A DNA stretch of 64,000 nt from Ruminococcus sp. (GTDB lineage Bacteria > Bacillota > Clostridia > Oscillospirales > Ruminococcaceae). A program made the position numbers and the translations under genes. This document shows positions 51,205-58,931 of this stretch, piece by piece. The notes beneath the pieces were generated by a model. That model saw only the letters and a list, made by a program, of their open reading frames with translations. It was not told the origin of the DNA and did not search any database. Location of the stretch: positions 62,001 to 126,000 of the forward strand of contig JAFYGE010000023.1 in NCBI GenBank assembly GCA_017543335.1, written 5' to 3'. Positions within the stretch are counted from its first letter, which is position 1; every line of letters starts with the position of its first letter.

Positions 51205-52425
51205 TTACTGCATTCCGCCTCTGATATAGAAATTATCCTGAATGATAAGAGCACATCCGCCGAGGAAGTTGTTCTTACCGTCAAGGCGGCTGAGGACTAC
51301 TCTGTCAGCAATTTCTTCGCTTACAAGACGTATCATCTCTCTCTTTACGTAATCAAACTGCTTCTCGTTGAGCTTGAAGTTGTGGAGCACGATACGCTTT
51401 GCAAAGTGGCTTATAGCAAGGTTATTGAGGAGTACAGTGTACTTTGCGATGATATCATCAACAAGGTTCTTGACTGTCTCTTCACCACGCATAAGTGCCA
51501 TAAATACATTTTCAGTATTGATCTTAGTTTTATCGCCTTCTGTAAGCTCATAAAGAACAGGAGTCTTGTCCTTTGAATAGATCTCATAGAAAGCGTTGAG
51601 CATAGCTGTTCTTGAAAGCTCTGCCTTTACTGAGCCGTTTGGATAGCCTTCGTACTGCTTACCGTTAGGGCAGACGATATACTTCTCGATCATTGAAGTA
51701 TAAGAAATATAGTCACTTGAAAGCTCATTCTTATTTATTACCGCAAGATTGACCTGATTACCGTTATGGATAAACGCAGTATTCATCTGGTAACCGTTCT
51801 GAGTTCTGTAATCATTGCTTGCAAGAGCCATAAGTCCGATTGCGTTTCCGCAGTGGATCTCGAAATCAAGTCCGCTTGAAAGCTTATCGATGAAATTGGT
51901 GAAATCAAGCACACCGTCCTTGTAGAATATCTTGAGCTTGCCCCACATTGAAGGAACGACACCAACTCCGAGTCCGAGTATCTTATCCTTAGTAAGGCAG
52001 CTGTTTTCTACCATTTCGTTGCTTGTATTGATTATGTAATTGATGATATCCTTGCTTGTTGTACGCTCATCAATTACCATACTTGCTTTATCAAGTATCT
52101 CCGAGTTAAGGTTAGTAAGGCCTATACTTACTTCCTTTTCATCAACTGTAGCTCCGAGAGCAAAACGGCTGTTCACGTTAATATCGATAAGTATCTTTCT
52201 TCTGCCTTTCTGGAGCTTTTCTGTATTTACTGGAGCTTCACCTATCTCTACGAGGACGCCCTCCTCGATCATTTCATTTGTTATAATGGTGACCGCAGCT
52301 CTTGTGATCTCAAGAGCACTTGCAACATCAACACGAGAAATAGGGCCGGATTCTCTGATCACACGAAGGATCTGCATACGGTTTCTTCTCTTAAGGTCGA
52401 GCTTACTGATGCCTCTTTTTTCCAT
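51205..52425 (-). CDS. ROK-family transcriptional regulator
   Basis: This protein of about 406 residues has an N-terminal MarR-like winged helix (SGPISRVDVASALEITRAAV) followed by a ROK domain. The sugar-kinase active motifs are not clearly kept, so it probably acts only as a sugar-responsive repressor like NagC/XylR. ATG 52425 is preferred because GGAG lies 9 nt upstream; the upstream ATG at 52440 has no spacing for a ribosome site. A palindrome lies at its promoter. The effector is unknown. Confidence 0.85.
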   Translation of the reverse strand: MEKRGISKLDLKRRNRMQILRVIRESGPISRVDVASALEITRAAVTIITNEMIEEGVLVEIGEAPVNTEKLQKGRRKILIDINVNSRFALGATVDEKEVSIGLTNLNSEILDKASMVIDERTTSKDIINYIINTSNEMVENSCLTKDKILGLGVGVVPSMWGKLKIFYKDGVLDFTNFIDKLSSGLDFEIHCGNAIGLMALASNDYRTQNGYQMNTAFIHNGNQVNLAVINKNELSSDYISYTSMIEKYIVCPNGKQYEGYPNGSVKAELSRTAMLNAFYEIYSKDKTPVLYELTEGDKTKINTENVFMALMRGEETVKNLVDDIIAKYTVLLNNLAISHFAKRIVLHNFKLNEKQFDYVKREMIRLVSEEIADRVVLSRLDGKNNFLGGCALIIQDNFYIRGGMQ

Positions 52426-52458
52426 TAGCAACATCTCCATTCCTAATTAATTTAATAA

Positions 52459-52470
52459 GTAGTTTACTAC
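52459..52470 (-). promoter_or_regulatory. Palindrome at the ROK gene promoter
   Basis: GTAGTTTACTAC (arms GTAGT/ACTAC) lies just after TATAAT (52484-52479, minus strand), close to the expected transcription start. It is well placed as an operator for autorepression (inferred). Confidence 0.45.
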
Positions 52471-52550
52471 ACAAATTTATTATAACACATTTGAAATAAA
52501 AATAAAACAGTTTAATGAAAAAAATATTAAAATCAGCACTTTGGACAAAG

Positions 52551-53480
52551 TTAGTCAAACAAATTTGTCAAATATTCTGTAAAGCGGACTATCATTGGCA
52601 AAGTAGCAACAGAAAGCACTGTACCGGCAGTAAAAATCTGTGAAGCATATACAGAATTTCGTCCATATCTTATACATTGCAGAGTACACATCGCTGCCGG
52701 CGGAGCTGACGCTGCAACCACAACAGTCATTCTAACTTTTTCGTTCATCGGCAAAAATGAAAGTCCTGCTGAAAGTATGAACGGAATGATAATAAGTCTA
52801 ATTAAACAAACAATATAGACACGCTTGTTTTTCAGCATTTTAAGTATGTCCGTTTCTGCCATTGTTACACCCGATACTATCATTGCAAGCGGAGTATTCA
52901 GCTGTGCAACGAATTCCAGAGCTTTTGACGGCACATCCGGAAGTTTAAGCTCAAAGAAAAAGCATATTATACCCAGTACTATTGAGATAACCGTTGGCGA
53001 ATAAAAGACCTTTATGACCTTTTTCATGTCTCTTTCACCGGATATGAGTATTATACCGTGAGTCCATACGATAAGGTTGAAAACGGTTATATAAGCGGTA
53101 AGGTAGAACACACCTTCCATACCGAAAAGTGCGTTCAGAAGCGGTATACCCATGAATCCGCAGTTTGAATATATAGACGAAAAGCGTTCTATCTCAGTTT
53201 CTCTGTCCTGTTTTTTCTGTATTAGAAGATAAGCCAGTATGGTCATTACAACAAAAGTTCCCACGGACAAAGCAAACGTCAGCAAAAGATTTTTCACCAA
53301 TGACGCTTTATATTCAGTTTGGTAAGACATGAATATCATAGCCGGATTTACGACCTGAAGCACAAGTTTTGACAGGTCTTTATTTGATTCACGGCTTATC
53401 AGCTTGGCTTTAAAACAAAATACTCCTACCATTATCAGTATGAGCATTATTATAGTCTGATTTAATATGGTTTCTGCCAA
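52551..53480 (-). CDS. AEC-family transporter
   Basis: This protein of about 309 residues has ten hydrophobic segments and the AEC family's NCGFMGIPLLNALFG motif, near the conserved family Asn-Pro-rich loops. AEC carriers export organic acids or auxin-like compounds; the substrate here is unknown. TTG at 53480 is the start, with AAAGGAT upstream. A longer frame to 53549 would run back through the terminator of the preceding gene and is rejected. Confidence 0.85.
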   Translation of the reverse strand: MAETILNQTIIMLILIMVGVFCFKAKLISRESNKDLSKLVLQVVNPAMIFMSYQTEYKASLVKNLLLTFALSVGTFVVMTILAYLLIQKKQDRETEIERFSSIYSNCGFMGIPLLNALFGMEGVFYLTAYITVFNLIVWTHGIILISGERDMKKVIKVFYSPTVISIVLGIICFFFELKLPDVPSKALEFVAQLNTPLAMIVSGVTMAETDILKMLKNKRVYIVCLIRLIIIPFILSAGLSFLPMNEKVRMTVVVAASAPPAAMCTLQCIRYGRNSVYASQIFTAGTVLSVATLPMIVRFTEYLTNLFD

Positions 53481-53510
53481 TTTTAAGTATCCTTTCAATT
53501 TTATTTGGGC

Positions 53511-53539
53511 AAAAAAATCCGGAGCTTTACGCTCCGGAT
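53511..53539 (-). terminator. Terminator of the second zinc-ribbon gene
   Basis: ATCCGGAGC and GCTCCGGAT form a 9-bp stem around 5 nt, followed on the minus strand by TTTTTTT. It lies between the zinc-ribbon stop codon and the AEC start. Confidence 0.85.
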
Positions 53540-53559
53540 GTCGATTCAATTTTCAGCGA

Positions 53560-54264
53560 TCAATCTTCGCCCATTTCTTTAAGATCATCAGCACTGTATT
53601 CGATAACCTTCCAGCCTTCGCCCTTGAATTTAACTACACAAACCTTATCTGTGTTAGTTTTCTTATCTCCGTCGTGCTTGACCTGAACTTTGATCTTATA
53701 CTCATAGCCCTTCTTAGCCTCTGGATCGTCAGCTCCATTTTCTTCCCAGTACTTCTCTGCACCCTTGAGAGCTGTCTTGCTGAGCTTCTTGCCCTTCTTT
53801 ACGCTCTTGAGCTTGTACTTATAACCGTCATCAATGCTGTCCTTAATGCCATCGTTATAGTCTTCGATCTTATCTTTCCAGTCGTCATCATCCTTAAGAT
53901 CCTTGATCTTATCATCAGGAAGTGTGAGTGAATAATAAGTCTTACCTTTGCCCTTCTTGGTAATTGACTTAGCATAGCTCTTAGCTGCACCCTTTGCACC
54001 GGTGTGACCAAGAATGAAAATGAGAAGGAGAATAAGAACGAGAACAACTGCAGCACCGCCGATAAGGAGAGTTGGGTTACCCTTTACCTTATTGATAGTA
54101 TCGTTTACATCGATACCCTTTTTGCCGCCGTTGTTATTGTCGTTGTTAAACACATTGTTAGCCTGATCAAATGTGTTATTTGCTGCATTCTGTCCCTGTG
54201 CTGCTGCACAGTCGCAAACTCCACCCTCAGGTATTTCTTTTCCACAGAACTTACAAAATGCCAT
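53560..54264 (-). CDS. Zinc-ribbon membrane-anchored protein with shared outer domain
   Basis: This 234-residue protein has a short zinc-ribbon-like start (CKFCGKEI and CDCA, residues 4-19), an Asn-rich linker, one membrane segment (about 66-86, IGGAAVVLVLILLLIFIL) and a Lys/Asp-rich extracytoplasmic domain (about 95-234). That outer domain aligns with the two lipoproteins at 58.2 and 62.9 kb (shared YKLKSVKKGKKLS, GYEYKIKVQV and GWKVIEYSADDL blocks). Function is unknown. GGAGGT precedes the ATG. Confidence 0.75.
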   Translation of the reverse strand: MAFCKFCGKEIPEGGVCDCAAAQGQNAANNTFDQANNVFNNDNNNGGKKGIDVNDTINKVKGNPTLLIGGAAVVLVLILLLIFILGHTGAKGAAKSYAKSITKKGKGKTYYSLTLPDDKIKDLKDDDDWKDKIEDYNDGIKDSIDDGYKYKLKSVKKGKKLSKTALKGAEKYWEENGADDPEAKKGYEYKIKVQVKHDGDKKTNTDKVCVVKFKGEGWKVIEYSADDLKEMGED

Positions 54265-54303
54265 AAAAACAAACCTCCATACATAATATATTTTTGCACT
54301 GTT

Positions 54304-54332
54304 ATTTTATCACATATCTTTCACAATGTCAA
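54304..54332 (-). promoter_or_regulatory. Promoter of the second zinc-ribbon gene
   Basis: TTGACA (54332-54327) and TAAAAT (54309-54304), 17-bp spacer. Confidence 0.78.
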
Positions 54333-54447
54333 GCCAAAGTGAAAAAATAAGCAATTTATGGCTGTTATTTCAGCATATATAACAAATTTATACTTATTAG
54401 GACATTTATATTGCCCATTAGTACAATATCATATTGTTACCACACAT

Positions 54448-54906
54448 TCAATTCCTTTTGGATGCTATAAAAAATGATGTAACAAAAATTACTGACGGCA
54501 CTAAAGCAAGCGGAAGCATCTCAAATATCTCTCCGAACGACAGTGCCGAGGAACTTGCATCCGGCTCTATAAAATTGAATATCTGGATAAAAAAGCCGTT
54601 CAGCAGTTTATGCCAGCGATAGTACTCAAATTTGTTTTTCACTGATAAAATAAGTACTCCCCAGCTTATAGATCCCGGAAGTGAGACCGAAACTGCCGGA
54701 ACTACCATGTTTTTTAAACTATTATCCTGCTCCGCACACTTATTTGCATAGCTGCCAGTTATTGCCGTCAGTACGCCTATTCCGCATACCGCACTTATCA
54801 GCCTGACTATAACTGCCGATGAACCGGCAAGAGTGAACATGACAAAAAGTGCCAGTATATCTGCCGCAAATACCGTAAATACAGATTTCAATACTTTTTC
54901 TGACAT
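54448..54906 (-). CDS. Small unknown membrane protein downstream of znuB
   Basis: This 152-residue protein has about four hydrophobic segments (8-25, 28-50, 70-88, 128-147). I recognise no family. It lies 129 bp after znuB on the same strand, with no clear terminator between them, so it may be at the tail of the zinc operon. AAGGCGG lies upstream of the ATG. Confidence 0.6.
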   Translation of the reverse strand: MSEKVLKSVFTVFAADILALFVMFTLAGSSAVIVRLISAVCGIGVLTAITGSYANKCAEQDNSLKNMVVPAVSVSLPGSISWGVLILSVKNKFEYYRWHKLLNGFFIQIFNFIEPDASSSALSFGEIFEMLPLALVPSVIFVTSFFIASKRN

Positions 54907-54956
54907 ATGAATATCCGCCTTTTTTCAGGGAAATATATCTTTCGGGGGTGAATAAC

Positions 54957-55061
54957 ATGGATGATGAAGATGTAAAAATATATACTCCTGTAAATACAGT
55001 TCATTCCGAAACTGACGAAGAACTGTCCGATGAAGTCAAGATCTACCCGAACCCTTGCTGA
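54957..55061 (+). CDS. Possible 34-residue acidic small protein
   Basis: ATG at 54957, preceded by CGGGGGTG 7 nt upstream, opens a 34-codon frame (MDDEDVKIYTPVNTVHS onward) with the repeated DVKIYTP and EVKIYPNP. It overlaps the 3' end of znuB (opposite strand) by 26 bp. No promoter was recognised and conservation is unknown, so it could be chance. Confidence 0.3.
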   Translation: MDDEDVKIYTPVNTVHSETDEELSDEVKIYPNPC

Positions 55062-55875
55062 GTGAACCGGCAACTGAAAAACAAAGGAAGAAGAACACGT
55101 TTACTATTACAATGCTTGCTCCGGGAGCTGTATTCATTAACAGTGACATGAACATTCCCACTAAAAAGCTAAATACTGATACAGTTCCCGCAGTAAGTAC
55201 AACTCCCTTGAAGCTTTTACATACACGCATAGCTGTAAGAGTAGGTATAACTATAAGACTCGATATGAGCAAAGCTCCCATCATCATCATGCCAAGCACT
55301 ACGGTAACTGCTGTAAGTACCGCAAATATCATGTTGTATACACTTGCATTCACTCCGGTAGCTCTTGCAAAATTCTCGTCAAAAGTTACTGAGAAGATAC
55401 GATTATAAAGAAGCAGGAATGTAAGTATAACTATCACCGACAGTATTACGCTGAGTATCACGTCACTTTTACTCATAGCAAGTATGCTTCCGAACATATA
55501 GTGGCTCACATCATTTGTCAGTCCGGCTTTTGAGGAAACGAGTATTCCGACTGCAAGAGCTGTAGTTGAGAAAAGTGCAATAGCCGAGTCACCGCTGAGT
55601 CTGCTGTTTTCGCTAAGTCTGAGCAGTATAAAAGCTGCTGCTATTACGACAGGAAGTGCTACTTTAAGCGGTGCAAGGTTCATTACTGCCGCAACGGACA
55701 AAGCTCCGTAACCTATATGTGAAAGTCCGTCGCCTATCATGGAATATCTTTTTAATACCAATGTTACTCCAAGAAGCGAGGAGCAAATGGTAACTGCTAT
55801 ACCGCCGATAATCGCCGGCAAAAGTATAGCCATAAAGAATTCAGGTGTAAACATTATTCTCAAATTATCAACCAT
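55036..55875 (-). CDS. znuB: Zinc ABC transporter permease ZnuB
   Basis: This 279-residue permease has eight hydrophobic segments and typical family stretches: GAVAVT-like LLPAIIGGIAVTIC, RYSMIGDGLSHIGYGA (the conserved loop that contacts the ATPase) and LGMMMMGALLISSL. It carries zinc across the membrane together with ZnuC and ZnuA. Its start is 2 bp after znuC. The GDGLSH motif also occurs in manganese permeases; zinc is inferred from the His-rich binding protein and Zur. Confidence 0.92.
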   Translation of the reverse strand: MVDNLRIMFTPEFFMAILLPAIIGGIAVTICSSLLGVTLVLKRYSMIGDGLSHIGYGALSVAAVMNLAPLKVALPVVIAAAFILLRLSENSRLSGDSAIALFSTTALAVGILVSSKAGLTNDVSHYMFGSILAMSKSDVILSVILSVIVILTFLLLYNRIFSVTFDENFARATGVNASVYNMIFAVLTAVTVVLGMMMMGALLISSLIVIPTLTAMRVCKSFKGVVLTAGTVSVFSFLVGMFMSLLMNTAPGASIVIVNVFFFLCFSVAGSLSKGSGRS

Positions 55876-55877
55876 AG

Positions 55878-56582
55878 TCAGTCTCCTATAAATTTACTGC
55901 TTATATGCGAATTTGCGTACTCCTCAGGTGTGCCGTAGAAGCTGTGGTCACTGCTGCAAAGGCAGAGTATACGGCTTGCATCGTCAAGCGACTTGACTAC
56001 ATCGTGGGACACCATTATTATGGTCATATTATCTTTCTGATTGAGCTCAGATATAAGAGAGTACATATCAGCAGCAGCAGACGGGTCAAGACCTGTTACA
56101 GGCTCGTCGAGCAAAAGAAGTTTCTTTGCCGCACACATTGCTCTTGCAAGCAGCATTCTCTGCTGCTGACCTCCGGAAAGCTCACGGCAGCTTCTTTTGG
56201 CGAGGTCAGCGATGCCAAGACGCTCCATAGCCTGCTGAGCTAATTTTTTCTCCTTTGGCGAGTAAAACGGACGCAGTCCACGTCTTCCGAGACAGCCCGA
56301 TATGACCACCTCTGCAACCGTAGCCGGAAACCCTTTCGCAAGGTCTGTATGCTGAGGAAGATAGCCTATATCGGTCTGTTTAAGTCCCTCACCCATTACT
56401 ATTTTTCCGCTGTCCGGAGTTTTTATTCCAAGAAGGCACTTTACAAGAGTACTCTTACCGGAACCATTTTCTCCGAGAATACACACGTAATCCCCTTCAT
56501 TTATAGTGAAACTCAGTCCGCTTATAACATTTGAACCGTCATAGCTGGCAGTGAGCTTATCACATTCAAGTATCTTTTTCAA
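55878..56582 (-). CDS. znuC: Zinc ABC transporter ATPase ZnuC
   Basis: This 234-residue ATPase has Walker A GENGSGKST, signature LSGGQQQRMLLARA, Walker B LLLLDEPVTGLDP and H-loop His in MVSHDV. The size matches metal-uptake ATPases. Its ATG overlaps the znuA stop (ATGA), so translation is coupled. Confidence 0.94.
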   Translation of the reverse strand: MKKILECDKLTASYDGSNVISGLSFTINEGDYVCILGENGSGKSTLVKCLLGIKTPDSGKIVMGEGLKQTDIGYLPQHTDLAKGFPATVAEVVISGCLGRRGLRPFYSPKEKKLAQQAMERLGIADLAKRSCRELSGGQQQRMLLARAMCAAKKLLLLDEPVTGLDPSAAADMYSLISELNQKDNMTIIMVSHDVVKSLDDASRILCLCSSDHSFYGTPEEYANSHISSKFIGD

Positions 56583-57589
56583 TACAATGCCTCCCTGAGA
56601 TTTTCAAGATTTGTTTTCATAAGGTCAATGTAGGTCACTCCGTCTTCAAAGTCTTTTTTGGTCACGTTGTGACATGAATAAAGCGGCAGCATTTTTGCTC
56701 CCGTAGCTGAACAAAGCTTTTCAGCAAGCTTCTTTGTGGAGAATTCCAGATAAAAGACTGTATCAAGATCGTGTTCTTTTATTTCGTCCATAAGAAAAGC
56801 CATTGTGTACACAGACGGCTCGGACTCTGAACTGCATCCGCTGAATGCAGCAAAATATTCCAGACCATATTCGTGCGATAAATAGCGGAATGGGAATCTG
56901 TCACCTATGACAATTACATTTTCCGGTGCATTTTCCGTCATTTCCGAGAACTGCTCGTCCAGTTCTTCAAGACGATTTATATAATCATCGCCGTTTTGGG
57001 TAAAGAAGTCCTTATCCTCCGGATACTTCTCACAGAGCTCATCTTTCACGCCTTCAACGCATCGGATAGCATTTTCAGGAGAAGTCCAGATATGACCGTC
57101 TGCTTCAAAATCGTCAACATCTTCATTGTGATGTTCATGCTCATCGTCATCATCGTGGTGATGTTCCTCATGCTCGTGGTGATGATGATCGTGACCGTTT
57201 GGCGAAGCTCCCTCGACCTCTTCTTCTTCGAGCAGCTCAGCGTAGTCAAAAAGACGTATGACCTTTATATCGCTCGTATCTATAGCATCGAGTATCTTGT
57301 CCACCCATACTTCGTCCTCGCCGCCGATACATACAAACACGTCACACTTCTGTATCTTTGCAATGTCAAGCGGAGTAGGCTCATAGGAATGAGCCTCTGC
57401 ACCGGTACTCAAAAGCATTGTTATATCAGCCTTATCCCCTGCAACAGCTCTTGCAAAGTCATACGGCGGAAAGCTTGTGGTCACTATAGAAATTTTTCCG
57501 TTATCCTCTTTATCCCAAGAGCATCCTGAAAAAACTGCTGTAACGAGCACTGCAATAAGAGTGAACAGAGCCGGAATTTTCTTATTCAT
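56579..57589 (-). CDS. znuA: Zinc-binding lipoprotein ZnuA/AdcA
   Basis: This 336-residue lipoprotein (lipobox VFSGC, Cys23) is the solute-binding protein of the zinc importer. Likely metal ligands are His67 in EAHSYEP and His166 in GHIWTSPEN. Between them is a His/Asp/Glu-rich loop (about 132-154, up to four His in a row), the usual mark of zinc rather than manganese binding. ATG 57589 overlaps the zur stop codon by a few bases; the GTG at 57601 lies inside zur and is not preferred. Confidence 0.93.
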   Translation of the reverse strand: MNKKIPALFTLIAVLVTAVFSGCSWDKEDNGKISIVTTSFPPYDFARAVAGDKADITMLLSTGAEAHSYEPTPLDIAKIQKCDVFVCIGGEDEVWVDKILDAIDTSDIKVIRLFDYAELLEEEEVEGASPNGHDHHHHEHEEHHHDDDDEHEHHNEDVDDFEADGHIWTSPENAIRCVEGVKDELCEKYPEDKDFFTQNGDDYINRLEELDEQFSEMTENAPENVIVIGDRFPFRYLSHEYGLEYFAAFSGCSSESEPSVYTMAFLMDEIKEHDLDTVFYLEFSTKKLAEKLCSATGAKMLPLYSCHNVTKKDFEDGVTYIDLMKTNLENLREALY

Positions 57590-58007
57590 TTTCCTTATCA
57601 CCTTCGCAATCTGAGCACACTCCGTAGAAAACGGTTTTGGACGAATCTACCGAAAAGCCGTGATGCTCAAAAATATGCTGTTCAATGCCTTTAAGGTGGG
57701 AACAGTCTATGTGAATAAGGCGGTCGCACTTCACGCATTTAAGGTGAAAATGCTGGTGGCAGTCCTGATTTTCGTCTATATACTGGTAGCAAGCACCGGT
57801 CTTGCCGTCGATAGTGTATTTTCTGACTACTCCATTTTCAACAAGCTTATCAAGCTGACGATAAATAGTTGCCACACCTACCGGAGTTCCCTCAGCAGTA
57901 AGAAATGCACTTATCTTCTGCACATTCATATGATTATCTTTATTTGCAATGAGAAAATCGAGTATTTTCCCTTTCTGCTTTGTATTATAACCTTGATCCC
58001 GTTTCAT
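57582..58007 (-). CDS. zur: Fur-family zinc uptake regulator (Zur)
   Basis: This 141-residue protein has an N-terminal winged helix (HMNVQKISAFLTAEGTPVGVA TIYRQ region) and a C-terminal metal and dimer domain with HQHFHLKCVKC and CSDC (structural zinc cysteines). It heads the znuACB operon, which supports Zur rather than PerR or Fur. With zinc bound it should repress its own operon through the box at 58034-58052. A GGAGG ribosome site precedes the ATG. Confidence 0.9.
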   Translation of the reverse strand: MKRDQGYNTKQKGKILDFLIANKDNHMNVQKISAFLTAEGTPVGVATIYRQLDKLVENGVVRKYTIDGKTGACYQYIDENQDCHQHFHLKCVKCDRLIHIDCSHLKGIEQHIFEHHGFSVDSSKTVFYGVCSDCEGDKENE

Positions 58008-58033
58008 ATTTCCTCCGTCCGAAAGAAAAAATT

Positions 58034-58052
58034 GAAAATGATTTTCATTTTC
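58034..58052 (-). promoter_or_regulatory. Fur/Zur box
   Basis: GAAAATGAAAATCATTTTC on the minus strand matches the classic 19-bp Fur box GATAATGATAATCATTATC at 16 positions. It spans the expected transcription start of zur-znuACB, so bound Zur would block transcription. Confidence 0.8.
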
Positions 58053-58060
58053 GCTTTATA

Positions 58061-58089
58061 ATTGTATCACATTGGTGTGGTTTTGTCAA
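58061..58089 (-). promoter_or_regulatory. Promoter of zur-znuACB
   Basis: TTGACA (58089-58084) and TACAAT (58066-58061), 17-bp spacer; the Zur box starts about 9 bp downstream. Confidence 0.8.
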
Positions 58090-58125
58090 GAGTATATCAG
58101 GAATAAAGCTTTTTGCTGTTAGCAA

Positions 58126-58158
58126 CAAAAAACCGCTGTACTCTCAACTGTACAGCGG
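58126..58158 (-). terminator. Terminator of the 58.2 kb lipoprotein gene
   Basis: CCGCTGTAC and GTACAGCGG form a 9-bp stem around 8 nt, followed on the minus strand by TTTTTTGTTG. Confidence 0.85.
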
Positions 58159-58166
58159 TAGTATAC

Positions 58167-58808
58167 TTATTTAGCAGTTGTAGTAACTGCTGCATCTGTT
58201 GCTGCTTCTGAAGCAGCTTCTGTCGTAACATTATCAGATAATTTTTCTTCTATTGAACTCAGACTTAATGGGACATTCTTCCAACCGTCGTCTTTGAGGT
58301 ATATCATACATTCAACATCATTTTCGTCATTTCCGCCCTCGTCCTTTATGCTGCACTTGAACTCATATCCGTCTGTAGCTTCAATGTCGTCAAGCGAAAG
58401 CTGAATACCGGCACCGGCAGCGGTTATAACAAAATATCTTTCTACAAGTTCAAGCTGCTCTTTTGTAAACTGATTAGTCTCATCAACGGAAACTATCTCC
58501 GGTTTCTGAGTCATGAGCTTTATATATCCAGCCTGACCTTTGTTGAAATCTTCGATACTCTTTTCGTAAGTACCCATTTCCTTTAAAGTTTCAATAGCTT
58601 TTTTAGGATACATATATCTGTAGCATATATCGCCTGTATTATATGTGTACAACGCTGAATAAATCTCCTTCAGAGCTTCCTCAGCGGACTGTCCGTACTG
58701 AGCAGTACCGTCAACTTTTTCATCTTCTATATATTTTCTTTTACCGCATGATGTCATCATAGCTGCAAGCATCATACCTGCAAGAGCTATAGCTGTTATC
58801 TTTTTCAT
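58167..58808 (-). CDS. Lipoprotein with shared outer domain
   Basis: This 213-residue protein has a lipoprotein signal (lipobox MTSC, Cys21), an extracytoplasmic domain (about 40-190) and an Ala/Thr-rich tail. The domain has the blocks seen in the 53.6 and 62.9 kb proteins: YMYPKKAIETLKEMGTY, PEIVSVDETNQFTKEQL, DGYEFKCSI and DGWKNVPLSLSSI. Function is unknown. A ribosome site GGGAGG precedes the ATG. Confidence 0.78.
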   Translation of the reverse strand: MKKITAIALAGMMLAAMMTSCGKRKYIEDEKVDGTAQYGQSAEEALKEIYSALYTYNTGDICYRYMYPKKAIETLKEMGTYEKSIEDFNKGQAGYIKLMTQKPEIVSVDETNQFTKEQLELVERYFVITAAGAGIQLSLDDIEATDGYEFKCSIKDEGGNDENDVECMIYLKDDGWKNVPLSLSSIEEKLSDNVTTEAASEAATDAAVTTTAK

Positions 58809-58864
58809 TTTTATCCTCCCGTAATAGGTATGCCGGCATTGACCTCCGACACTTTTCGTTTGTA

Positions 58865-58893
58865 ATTATATCACACCCATAATCTTATGTCAA
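58865..58893 (-). promoter_or_regulatory. Promoter of the 58.2 kb lipoprotein gene
   Basis: TTGACA (58893-58888) and TATAAT (58870-58865), 17-bp spacer, overlapping the T-run of the upstream terminator. Confidence 0.8.
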
Positions 58894-58925
58894 CAAAATG
58901 GACTGTCACTAACGGGACAGTCCAT
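58891..58925 (-). terminator. Terminator of the NSS transporter gene
   Basis: ATGGACTGTC and GACAGTCCAT form a 10-bp stem, followed on the minus strand by TTTTGTTG, which overlaps the next promoter. Confidence 0.78.
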
Positions 58926-58931
58926 AAAATT

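Noticed and set aside
53481..53549. N-terminal extension of the AEC transporter
   Set aside because: It would run through the terminator of the preceding gene; a TTG with a ribosome site follows.
54888..55073. 61-codon minus-strand frame between znuB and the small membrane gene
   Set aside because: It overlaps the znuB end and has no ribosome site.
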